Assembly: GCA_021234155.1 (NCBI GenBank)
Contig: JAJEKV010000003.1
Span: 16,538,386-16,602,385 of the forward strand
DNA: 64,000 bases
Source: Isoetes taiwanensis
Taxonomy: Eukaryota; Streptophyta; Lycopodiopsida; Isoetales; Isoetaceae
Reading direction: 5' to 3'
In this document: positions 32,422 through 42,158 of the stretch, one piece after another
Position numbering within the stretch: position 1 is the stretch's first letter
Layout of the letters: every line of letters starts with the position of its first letter
Made by a program: the position numbers and the translations under genes
The notes under the pieces: model-generated
Told to the model about the DNA's origin: nothing
Databases searched by the model: none
Seen by the model: the letters and a program-made list of their open reading frames with translations, nothing else

Positions 32422-33326
32422 TCAATTAGATCTCCAACAAACAAGGTTCTAGTCTTACCATTTTTTGTGATGGTAATCTCTTCAGTATCCTTTTCCTCTG
32501 ATGCATTAATGGTTAGAATAGGACAAAGAGCCTTTACCTCACTAGCATCAAGGTCTTCCTCTGGAATAGCTCCCTCAGTTAGGTGTGACATAAGAGTTTC
32601 TCTGCATAGGGCATCAGCTTCCACATTTTTCTCTCTTGGTATGTGGGTAATCTCCCATGAAGCAAAACTCGAAAGTACTCCCATTACTTGGTTTTTTAAG
32701 AGCTCCATATCTGCATTTTTTGTTTGGTAGTCTCCTGAAACTTGTCTACAAATTAATTGTGAATCACCAAAAATGTGAATGTTGGCAATATCCATAGCTT
32801 TGGCTTCCTGAAGACCTGCAATTAAAGCCTTATATTCTGCTACATTAGATGTAATTTGGGGGAAGATTCTCCCTACTTTAGCTAAAAGTTTATGAGAGGA
32901 ATCTTTCAGAATAGCAGATGATGCAATATTTAGTTTTTTAGAAATACCTCCATCAAACCATAAGAATCCTGATGGCCCTTGTTTGCTGGGGAGTGCACAT
33001 TCCATAATGAGAGGAACCATTTCACATTTCCTTGGTCTTGTATTTTTTATTCTGTAAAATCCCAAAGGTTCTTCAATTAGCATTTCTTTGATAAAGTTTA
33101 CCTCTTCATTGGAACCATAGGAGCCATCTTGATTATAGATTGTAGCAGTTTGAGAACCATTGGAGATGGTACATCTCCCTTGAGACCAGACTGGTCTAGC
33201 ATCCACAGTGGCTAACCACCTTCTTCCTAAAAGTAAATCATAGATATCAGATTCATCCCCTATGTCTTCAAAAGCTACCACAATAAAATTAGCAGCTATA
33301 GTTATGCCCTCTGTATTGACAGGCAC
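32422..33326 (-). pseudogene. RE-B protease C-terminus and archaeal-type RNase H (5' part of split frame)
   Basis: After a single stop codon at 33327 the frame continues in phase with the protease flap region (AANFIVVAFEDIGDESDIYD, LLGRRWLATVDARPVWSQ). The RNase H follows: WFDGGISKK (D125), SNVAEYKALIAGLQEA (E164), IFGDSQLICRQV (D188) and EKNVEADALCRE (D238), counting from residue 1 of this frame. All four acidic positions are present, so this domain looks catalytically complete, unlike the post-RT domain. The frame reaches RTLFVGDLIEY and is then cut by RE-C. The final codons inside 32337-32416 belong to the RE-C LTR. Confidence 0.9.
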
Positions 33327-34634
33327 TTAAGTTACCACACCAATAGGGGTGATCTTAGCATTATAAAAAGATCTCAATAGTATAGAAGCTTTCTTATCCA
33401 CCTCGAAACCACATTTTTTCATAATGTGATATGGCATAATATTTAGGGGGGATCCCCCATCAAGTAACACGTTTGAGAAGGTATAACCTCCTAAAGTAGC
33501 TGAACATGTGAATGCACCAGGGTCTTCTTCATTCTGTGCTAGAACAAGGTTAGTGGCATCAGTGAAATTCACACAAGCATTTAATACCTCACCACTAGTT
33601 TGCTGCAGTACCCTTTTTCTATAGCTAGGTGCAATCTTTAGCAATGTGAAAAGATCCACACTCACCTTGGAATTTTTAAGCAAAACATCAACCTCATCAA
33701 AGTCTTGATCTTTCTTACCATATTTTTGCTGAGGGGGTGGAGCTATAATTTGAGCAGGTGCTTCCACTACAGGTGGTGAAGACCTGGCAGTAGAATGCCT
33801 ACTTGGTTCAGCATGTGCATGAGCTTCATTCATGCTTCTAGTTTGCACCACCATAACTTCTTCAGATTTGGGAGCTTCTGTAGCTTGAATAAACCTTATA
33901 GAGGTGCTTGGTTCAGCAAATCTCACAGGAGGTTTAGGCTCTGGTCTCCTTTCTTTTTCCTGCTTAGCAAAATATTCCTTAACAGCACACCTAGCATCAG
34001 TATGGCCAACTTCTTTGCAAAAAGAACAAACAGGACATTCCTTTCCAAAGTGGCCTTTTCTATTACATTTGGGATACACTTGCCAATAGCAAATTTCTGA
34101 TGGATGAGAATTCCTATTGCAATGAATACATTCAGGGTAAATTTTACCTGTTCTTGCAGCCTTGAGTTCAACCAATTGTTTGGTTATTTCTGCTAAAGCT
34201 TCAGTAACCTTAGATAGATCTGACTTCACCTCTGCAACTTGAGAATTTGCTTCCTCCTCTTTAGATTTCTTCTTTTCTTTCTGTATGGCATAAACTGGAA
34301 TAGAAGGGTGATGATCATAATGTGCATCAGTAGCATCAGGGTAAAACGGGTCATGGCTATGGTGAGGAACATGGTGCTTGTCAGGTAAGGTAGAGAGCAT
34401 CTGAGTCAAGTCAGTAGTTTTGGCAAAAACTTTGTATATAGAATTAAATCCTTCAGCAGCTTGGATCTTGAGTGGTCTTCTTTCCAGACCATTGATGAAA
34501 GCAGTAACTAAAAACAGAGTTGGGATGGTGACTTGTGCTCTTTGACACCTGCTCATAAATGTACTAAACCTCTCCTTGTACTGATTCACACTCTCACCTG
34601 CATGTATATAGAAACCTTGCAACTCATTAACCAA
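33327..34634 (-). CDS. RE-B gag (C-terminal two thirds) and protease N-terminus
   Basis: The 435-residue frame begins in the capsid region (LQGFYIHAGESVNQYKERF, LVTAFINGLERRP). It has a coiled-coil-like stretch (VKSDLSKVTEALAEITKQLV) and three zinc knuckles: CIHCNRNSHPSEIC, KCNRKGHFGKEC and CSFCKEVGHTDARC. It then enters protease with GGYTFSNVLLDGGSPLNIMP. Gag assembles the particle and binds RNA, and protease would process it. One stop codon (TAA at 33327) interrupts the otherwise continuous frame into the next segment. The stated start is only the first in-frame Met; the real gag start is further upstream in a broken frame. Confidence 0.85.
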   Translation of the reverse strand: MVNELQGFYIHAGESVNQYKERFSTFMSRCQRAQVTIPTLFLVTAFINGLERRPLKIQAAEGFNSIYKVFAKTTDLTQMLSTLPDKHHVPHHSHDPFYPDATDAHYDHHPSIPVYAIQKEKKKSKEEEANSQVAEVKSDLSKVTEALAEITKQLVELKAARTGKIYPECIHCNRNSHPSEICYWQVYPKCNRKGHFGKECPVCSFCKEVGHTDARCAVKEYFAKQEKERRPEPKPPVRFAEPSTSIRFIQATEAPKSEEVMVVQTRSMNEAHAHAEPSRHSTARSSPPVVEAPAQIIAPPPQQKYGKKDQDFDEVDVLLKNSKVSVDLFTLLKIAPSYRKRVLQQTSGEVLNACVNFTDATNLVLAQNEEDPGAFTCSATLGGYTFSNVLLDGGSPLNIMPYHIMKKCGFEVDKKASILLRSFYNAKITPIGVVT

Positions 34635-35006
34635 ATCTTTTGGAGCAGCTAACTTACCAAACCTGTCCAGGAACTTCTTGACAAGAAGTGGTACCCATTA
34701 ACTTTTCATAAGTTAACCAAGCACCAACTTCACTTTCTTCTTTGAAACATTTTTCAAATTCTGAGAGCTTGCAGCCCTTCTTGAAGCCATAATCCCTGTA
34801 AGTAGTCCTCAAATATTCTCAAAAAGTTGTTAGCACTCATACTGGAATCAAAAGTAGGCAAAGGAACAGGAACATTCAACTCAAATTGGTATGGCATGTT
34901 TTAGTTGAGAAACTTGAATTCAATGGCCTTTCTCTGCAATGATCTGATGCATCAATATCTTCTAATGGTTCTTGTTCTGCTGGAAATTTTTGCTTTGGAG
35001 CCATGA
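34635..35006 (-). pseudogene. RE-B gag N-terminus, frameshifted
   Basis: Translation from MAPKQKFPAEQEP near 35004 and the later segment with FELNVPVPLPTFDSSMSANN, FLRIFEDY and then YGFKKGCKLSEFEK-like sequence covers the expected gag start. A one-base insertion after the FEDY codons and further breaks near 34700 and 34920 shift the frame. Confidence 0.7.
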
Positions 35007-35024
35007 GTTCTGAAATCCAGGAAG

Positions 35025-35042
35025 ATCTCGGTAGAACCTCCA
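35025..35042 (-). promoter_or_regulatory. RE-B primer-binding site, tRNA-Gln
   Basis: Three bases after the LTR the minus strand reads TGGAGGTTCTACCGAGAT. Its complement ends AGAACCTCCA, fitting a tRNA-Gln whose acceptor begins GGTTCTA. It differs from the RE-C site by three bases, so the two elements may use different Gln isoacceptors. Confidence 0.7.
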
Positions 35043-35045
35043 AGA

Positions 35046-36942
35046 TGTTGACCCCCAACCTGGCTAGAGAGTCAAACACAAGAAGCCAACTTGAGTTTTT
35101 ACTCAAGTTGGGGTTAGAACCTCCAGATCACTTAAGGTGATCAGTCTACACAAGAATTTCTCAGGGGAAAAGCTCAGTTATCAAGTATTCATACCTTTCC
35201 CAATTCTAGAATATGGAGCCCTTACTCAAGTCGATGTAGCTCTCATAGGCGGATTGATTTCCAGGGTCAAGTGATTGTGACTTGTACAGAAAAGTTATAG
35301 GCAAGCAAGAGTGAAAACCTTGACCAAGTTTGAGTTTTAATCTGCAAGATATTCGATCTCAAAGTTGGGTCAAATTTTGGTCAATATCAGTCAAAACTAC
35401 AAACAGATCTCAGAGTTTTGTAACTTGAGTTGCAGATAAAATTTTGAAGAGATTCCAAAAGTGCAGTATAGGTCCCAAAGGTGAGGGGCATGTAATCAAA
35501 TCATAATTTGGATCACTAAAACTATTTTTTTGGGACTGTTTTGTGAATATCAGTCTAAAATTGTATCAGACAGAATGCAAAAAATGGTAACTTGAGTTTG
35601 AGATGGATTTCTTTCGAAATTTTTGTGCACACAGGTGCAAATATGATAAGAAAGGAAGTGCAAATGGTCATATGCAAGAAAAAATGAAGGGATACTTCAC
35701 TGTAAAAATGTTTGTGATGCAAAAATACTAAAGGATCATGACAGTCAACTTTTTAAATACTTGGCAGGCAATTTTCATTGAAATGAAGGTAATATACGGT
35801 GAATAAGAGTCTTAGGATCATAGATCAATCATCAAGATAGCTTAGGAGGTCAATAAATAATATCAAATCAAGAATATCAGTCCAATTTTCTCAAATCGAA
35901 CTGTGGAACACTCAGATACTTCATGAACGTCTTCAGGTCATGCTCAGCATGTATCAATGTTGAGGTTTGATGCGTCTGGGCCTTCAAAAACTTCTGTCAT
36001 TGTTTTCCCCGGTATATAGATTTAGATTTAATGATTCTGGCATCTTAGGACTTGATTATAGGCTTAATGGGATGCTGATGAGCGGGAATCCAAGAATAGG
36101 TAGTTTTTGTAGCTTAAGATCCCAATTCCGGCGTGATTCGAGCAAGTTTCTAAGTTTAGGGTTCTTCAACTGTATTTTTCCAGAGTTTGCGCGATACGGT
36201 GGCCGTATTTTTTGAGGTATAAACCAAGAATATGCTGTATTTAGCCATTTCGAAAAGCTAGGCCATGGTTCAATAGAGATCCAAAAATAATTATGAAGTC
36301 ATTTGGGTCTATAGTAACCCTAATAATTTGGGAAATATGCTAGGTAGATACCAAGACTGGAATATTCCATGGGGGATACTTGGGTGGCATGGGTAATTAG
36401 GCCACATTTGGTAAATGAAGTGAGGGAGCATAAGAATTTGCAAATAAGGGTTGGGCTAGGGACATTTGCAAGAATGTAATATGGAAAAAATGAGAGAAAA
36501 GATATGGAATGGGAAGATCATCCATTGGGGTGAACAAAAGGCCTTTAGAAAAGAAGGATTTAGGCAAGCATGGTGCAATTGGCAAAAAAGTGAACATGGG
36601 AAGATATAGGCATGAGAGAAATATGACTAGGAAAATTTTGAAATGGAGGTAAGAATATGGATAAAAAATGGCTAGGAGGTGGAATCAAATACCATGGGGT
36701 CTTCCAAACTTCAAAAAGCATCTTCCAATCTTCACAACCCAGAATATCATAGAGCATCTTTTGAATACTTTTGACCTCAGATAAAGCATCTTCCATAGGA
36801 GTTGACCTTTGAAGATTAATATTGGTTGACCTTCATATCAATGTTGACTACCAAGCTCTTTTTTTATTTAACTCTTCCACAATAACTTGACCTACTTCAA
36901 TACATGAACCAACAGTTAGTATGTTGCCCTTTGGGGGCAACA
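35046..36942 (-). repeat. RE-B 5' LTR (1897 bp)
   Basis: It is the partner of 15731-17649. The start in element orientation is at 36942 with the same TGTTGCCC...GGGCAACA hairpin, and it ends at 35046 followed by the primer site. GAATG follows at 36943-36947. Confidence 0.92.
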
Positions 36943-37105
36943 GAATGGCTCCTGGTGCACTCTGTGAGGGGTGGGGCTCTGTTTGGGTCTAAGATAGCTC
37001 AAAATTTACTATCTAAGGGTGAAATCCTACTTATCTCGATGAGTTAAGGCGGATTGTGCCCTTAACTTTCTACATTTGGCCAAGTCTTGGCAAAGAGCAG
37101 TGGCC
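36943..37105. repeat. R4 palindrome, right part, and RE-A spacer
   Basis: The first 34 bp complete the R4 palindrome (GGCTCCTGGTGCACTCTGTG and GGGGTGGGG). The rest is RE-A internal non-coding sequence that leads into R3. Confidence 0.7.
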
Positions 37106-37160
37106 GACCACTCACACAGTGCGCGAGAGGCACTTCCAAAATTTTCAGAATGGCTCCTGG
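37106..37160. repeat. R3 palindromic repeat, left part (cut by hAT)
   Basis: It contains ACCACTCACACAGTGCGCGA and CTTCCAAAATTTTCAGAATG, and ends with the hAT target duplication GCTCCTGG (37153-37160). The right part is at 41982-42012. Confidence 0.75.
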
Positions 37161-37499
37161 CAGGGAATAAATTACTAAACCCATATTTTTGTTTAGCCAG
37201 AATAGGTTTAGCTAAACTACCTCGAAATTGGAGTCAAAACTTTCTTAAGTTTGGCTAAACTAGATGTTTTTTCTAAACTAAAGTTTCTTGTCTTTAGCTA
37301 AACAAGATATTTTCTTCCTTCAAAAGTTTCTATCACTTGGCTAAACTTTGACAAAGAAATGATATAAATAATAGCCATTTGTTATTGAAAAAAAAACAAT
37401 ATTTTTAAAGAAGGGATTTATTGCAATATTGTTCAGTATATAAAATAAATGGAAACATCTTGTAATAATAGTATTATGAATCATTAATCATAAATATAT

Positions 37500-38252
37500 C
37501 TAATCTTCATCATCCACAATAAACAATTGGTTAAGGTCTTCTTCTTTGCTTGTTTGTACTTCAGACAATGTATTGGTGTTGTTCTCCTCAACTGCAACGT
37601 ATGTTCTAGTAACCGATCTGCGCTTACAAGCATCATTCCAAAGTTCAAAAACCCTCTTATATGGGAAATCATACAAGCTGTAATCACATGCATACAGCCT
37701 TAGTGTGGCATCCAAATTATCATCAAGCCTATTTCTGAGCTTATTCTTCAAAAAACTCAATGTGGAAAAGCATCGTTCATCTTGGACACTTCCCAAAACC
37801 ATGCAAAGACATAATTCTGCAAGTCTAAAATACTCAGAAATTGCTACACGCAATAGACTATTAGATCCAAGCAATTCCCATAGTCGAGTGACAGCACCAA
37901 ATTCTAATGGGTCCTTGAGATCTTTAAATCGTTTAACCATGGTATCTCCAAAAAGAGGGCCCTGTGCTTTTAATTTCTGATAATCCAAAAGCCCATCAAT
38001 GCGGCCATCACTGAAACTCTTTTCACAACAAAAGTATTGTTTGATAATCTTCATTTTCGACTTAAAACATAAAGCAATAGATTTACTTGAGCTAGCCGTA
38101 CTATTCCAATTATGAGGGAAAACCACTCCAATGGCATCCAATACTTCATCAGGAGGAAAACAAGAGCGAAGCTCATTAGCTAAAGCATTTGCAGCCTGCA
38201 CATGACCAAATCAGATTTTATTTAAGCATCATAATAAGAAGTATGATTTTCC

Positions 38253-38284
<32 letters not shown>

Positions 38285-39707
38285 GACTTTTGGAGCAAAA
38301 TCAGAATTTTTTAAGCACCAAATCACTATTAATATTAAAAATTTCAAGCTCGATCATGCAGATTAAGATATTATAAGAAAACTAGTTATAAGCAAGAGAG
38401 TTTCATACCTCTTTCATCTTATGCTTCACCTTGTCCACCACATAACCAAAGTCCTCGTATTGAAACTCAGCTTTGATAAGTCGATTGGCTCGTCCACGAG
38501 GTTTCTTCATTGTCAATTCCATGTACTTGTCCCTCACATGGGCACATAATATTCCCCTTTCATTACATGCTAGAAAGCTCTCAATAGATCCAATCTGCAC
38601 TAATTTCCTCCACATGGAAAATACTTTATGGCGCTCAAAGCAAGTCTGCCGAGTGTTAGGATCATCAATGTATAATTGTTCAATCTCCACTTGCATTGAT
38701 TTGCGTGCAATATTATACTCAGGTATGAAGATATTACCATCTTGCGATATTGATATTAAATAATAAAGCTTATGTAGCAGCGGTTCCAATGCAAACAAAG
38801 TCAAAATAGTTTCTCCATCTACCAAAAGATTGTAAAGCTCGGTAGCAGTGTTTACCGTTGCTCTATCGTCGCTACATGTAAACTCATCTGCACATGCAAT
38901 CAAAGATGCATATTCTTCACACAATCTTTTGACAGGACCATACAAAGATATCCACCTCGTAGAAACATTCTTCAATATTCTTTTTCCATCCGTAAGTCCC
39001 TCTGCTAAGGATTTGAAAGCGGCACACCTCTGTGGACTTTTAGAAAAGAATTTATATGCCTTTTGTACCAGTAACTCTACCTTGGCAATATAGGAAAAAT
39101 CTGAAATTACCTTATATGCCAAATTAGTGCGATGACTCATGCAATGTATAACCTGCAAATAAGGAGCCATATGCGTTTGAATTCTGACTCCTAATCCAGA
39201 TCTGCTGCCCTGCATAACAGAAGCTCCATCTGCTCCAAAGCAAATCAATTTCTTTGCACAATCTCTTGCCGTCATACCAACAACATTGGAGATATGGTCC
39301 ACAATGACATTATACAAAGTTTCAGCATTAGAACTGGTACTCAACTTGAAGATGCCGAGATAGTGCGATTTTCTTTGATATCCCACAACATTATATAAAT
39401 GCATTGCAGCCCAATTCGTGTTATCAACGGCAGTAACTTCATCAAAAGACAAGGACAAAAATTCAGAATTTTCTACCATATCGCGAAGATCACTCTTAAC
39501 GGCCTCGTTCATAAAACCAGCAAATTCCCAACCTGCAGGAATAGACCAATGATATAATGGACATAAAGGCAACTCATTAGAGAGAAATAGCTCCCTAATT
39601 TCTGGGTATTGAGTCATGGGCCTGCCACTTTTCAGCAAGAAGAAGATAGCTTTCATTTGAACACTTTTTGTTCTAAACTCCTTCTTGTCCTGTTCAGAAA
39701 ACATCAA
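37500..39707 (-). CDS. hAT transposase, ZNF862/C17orf113-like group, two recognised exons
   Basis: The first recognised exon (about 38409-39690) encodes the RNase H-like catalytic region with SLSFDEVTAVDNTNW, ICFGADGASVMQGSRSGLG and QVIHCMSHRTNLAYK. It ends KHKMKE at a GT donor (38408), and the 213-bp intron ends with CATGTGCAG (38196). The second exon (37500-38195) continues in phase with AANALANEL. It ends in the hAT dimerisation region SVQDERCFSTLSFLKNKLRN followed by LDDNLDATLRLY. The two exons give about 660 residues with no stop. The first exon appears to start at an acceptor (TTTTCTGAACAG) near 39690, so at least one upstream exon, perhaps with a zinc finger, should lie in 39700-41900; I could not find it. 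The enzyme would excise and reinsert the element. Confidence 0.85.
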
Positions 39708-41981
39708 ATGTAGAGGCGTTCAAAATGTTTTCCATAGCATAATAGTGAAAATAGTGAACCACTTTATACAAAAGGACATTAGAGACAATATGAGTTAGTC
39801 CGGAAAAACAAAATCTAATGCTTGTTCTATAATGGGATGGATAAGCATGGTTGATCTATATGAGAATACATGTAGCATGAGTGAGATGGTAAAAACTGAT
39901 CTAAGAATAAAGAGTTAAAAATTAAAACACACAAGACCCCCTCTATCATTATCTAGCAGAAGGCAAGGAGTAGGTCTATTATTCTAAGTATTATCAGCTG
40001 TCATCATTGCTTATTCCTATAAGGAAATCTTTAGTTTTAGCCTGAGCCGTTCTTAGGCATGTCTAACCTGCACGCTTATCTGATCATTTCATAAAAGAAC
40101 ATGATTCATAATTCACAAATCAAATTAGAGCAGTGAATGGGTTGTTAAAGTTCTCAGCTTAGTAGGCTACTAGCTTTTGTATGCAACATTTAAAGAGTTA
40201 ATATAAGAGCAAATGAGCAGAGCATGGACTAGAGGTGGACAGAATAAGCAATCTCAATCTCAATGCAGATTTGACATGTCATAATAAAACATAACAATAT
40301 ATCTTAGGTGCTCAATCATTGTACCTCTGTTTGCGGGCCCTATTATTTTGATATTGAACAAAGGTTGGTATCAGAAGCAACCTGTAAGCACTTTAGTAAG
40401 CACTCAAATTTCTAAGCAAAAATACATCAGGAATTTAAACGTACTAAGAGTCAACAAAGTAAGAGCACCAGGAATTTGCACGTACTAAGAGCAATAAAGT
40501 AAGGTAGCATATACAATGATGTGTTCTTACAAGTCACAATCGTACTAAGAGTCAACTTAAAAGAAAGAGAGCAATAAAGTAAGGTAGAAGAAGACAAAAT
40601 GCTAAAGATAAAGAAAGCAATCAAATAAAAGCACCTTAGAGTACCTTAGAGTAGCTTGCATACGCTTTTGTACTTGACAAGCTTTATTTAATGCACACAA
40701 GTCTCGTTGAAACAACCCAAAACCATTTATGGATGATGTTGATCTAAACTTACTTAATCTGCAGAAAAAAGGACTGTAAACATGTGCATAAGAGGTAAGA
40801 GGGTAAAAATAATAGCTCAACAACAACATGTGCATAACAATAGCTTAAAAATAAGAATATGGCATAACAGAGTACAAGTAATAAATGCTTGCCTTAAACC
40901 CATAATTTCACTAGTCTATGCAATGATTTAGATGAGGGCTAGCAGGATAGCGACCATTTATTTGATATGGGGATGCACATCACCAATAAGAAATCTACCT
41001 AATATGTTCATTCAAGGCTACAACTGCATTTGACAGTTAAATGTCTTAAACCGTCCATACATTAAGGCAATTAGTTCTGTTTTGTCTTTGTCCTAGTATA
41101 TAGCAATGAGACAGAGCTTTTAGGATGCCTTTTAAAGCATCCATCTACACAGGAATGCTATGCATTAACAGTTATTCCTGGACAAGACTTTTCCATTGTC
41201 TTTAATGCGTGCCAATGGAACTTTGAAACACATTTTAAAAATTACATAGGTCCAGCTTATGGATGCATGCATGGTTAATTCTTGAGCAGAACATTTCTAA
41301 GGCTCCATCACCAGCATCACTGCGCAGTGATTGGAGTGTTATGGTTATAGCCTTGGCAACAAAATTTGCATCTACAAAAATGGGACCCGGATAAATTGCA
41401 TCTACAAAAATGGGACCCGGATAAATGGATTTTATTACGACAAGGAAAGAGACAGAAAAGATATGGGAAGATAATTTTGTGTCTGGTTTCCTACAGATGT
41501 GACCCAATTTCGTCCTTCTATACAAAAGATGAACACAAAGCCTAAAAAATGGACTCAAACCTTAATAGTTTAGCTTGATGTCTTCTTGTAAAAGTCTGAG
41601 AATCGCCTTAGATCATTATCTATGTATTTTTTATGCTTGAATCTGAAATCTGCAACACAAAAATTGGATCAATTTTTTTTTTTACAGATCCTATTGGGCG
41701 ATTTGATGAAGCTCCTACCGGATTTGAGGATTGATGTTTGGCGATTTGGCCAGTCTTGGGAGCCCCACACCATATAATGTTAAGCAATTTTTGACACAGA
41801 TGGAGCTCCACCGACAATGATCTTTGGCGAAACACCCCGATGGTTGGCGGTGGCGCCAAAAATCTTAGGCAAAAATTTTTTTTTTTTGGTCATTTTTTAC
41901 ATTTAGTTTAGCCAAAAAAAAAAATTAAAAACCCCTAAAAAATCGCCAAATAGCGAAATTTAGCTCTTATATTATTCCATG
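39708..41981. other. hAT 5' region without recognised exon
   Basis: A/T-rich sequence containing short direct repeats of AAAGTAAG and CGTACTAAGAG (40440-40590). No further transposase exon or BED finger was identified. It includes the 30-bp tandem repeat at 41368-41427 and the right terminal inverted repeat. Confidence 0.5.
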
Positions 41982-42012
41982 GCTCCTGGCACACTCTGTG
42001 AGGGGTGGGGTC
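41982..42012. repeat. R3 palindromic repeat, right part
   Basis: It starts with the duplicated GCTCCTGG and continues CACACTCTGTGAGGGGTGGG, the right arm of the R palindrome. Confidence 0.75.
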
Positions 42013-42158
42013 AAAAACACTGGCTTTTGGTCCAAATTCGGTAATTCCAAATGCAGATATCATGATTCATGAATTGAACCTAATTACTTACAATTTTACA
42101 CCTTAACATGATCAAAACATAATTTTGTATTTACAAAAAGTTCCATATTTACAATAAA

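Larger units (their letters stand above)
15731..36942 (-). mobile_element. RE-B: long-LTR Ty3 retrotransposon, host of nested RE-C
   Basis: LTRs at 15731-17649 and 35046-36942 start TGTTG and end CAACA and are nearly identical. The flanking 5 bp are GAATG on both sides (15726-15730 and 36943-36947). The coding strand is minus: tRNA-Gln primer site at 35025-35042, gag, protease, an archaeal-type RNase H, RT, a degenerate RNase H, and integrase. RE-C has inserted between the RNase H and RT segments. The RE-B reading frame resumes on the other side of RE-C at the GGTAT duplication, where both halves align with the continuous RE-C homologue. Without RE-C the element is about 10.1 kb. Frame breaks make it non-autonomous. 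Confidence 0.93.
37161..41981 (-). mobile_element. hAT-family DNA transposon (4821 bp)
   Basis: The termini are CAGGGAATAA on the left and TTATTCCATG on the right (inverted CATGGAATAA, 9 of 10 matching). The 8-bp duplication GCTCCTGG flanks both ends (37153-37160 and 41982-41989), and a minus-strand hAT transposase lies inside. Rejoining the flanks restores an R repeat like R4, which supports the exact boundaries. A direct repeat of a 30-bp unit (GCATCTACAAAAATGGGACC...) occurs twice at 41368-41427. Confidence 0.92.
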
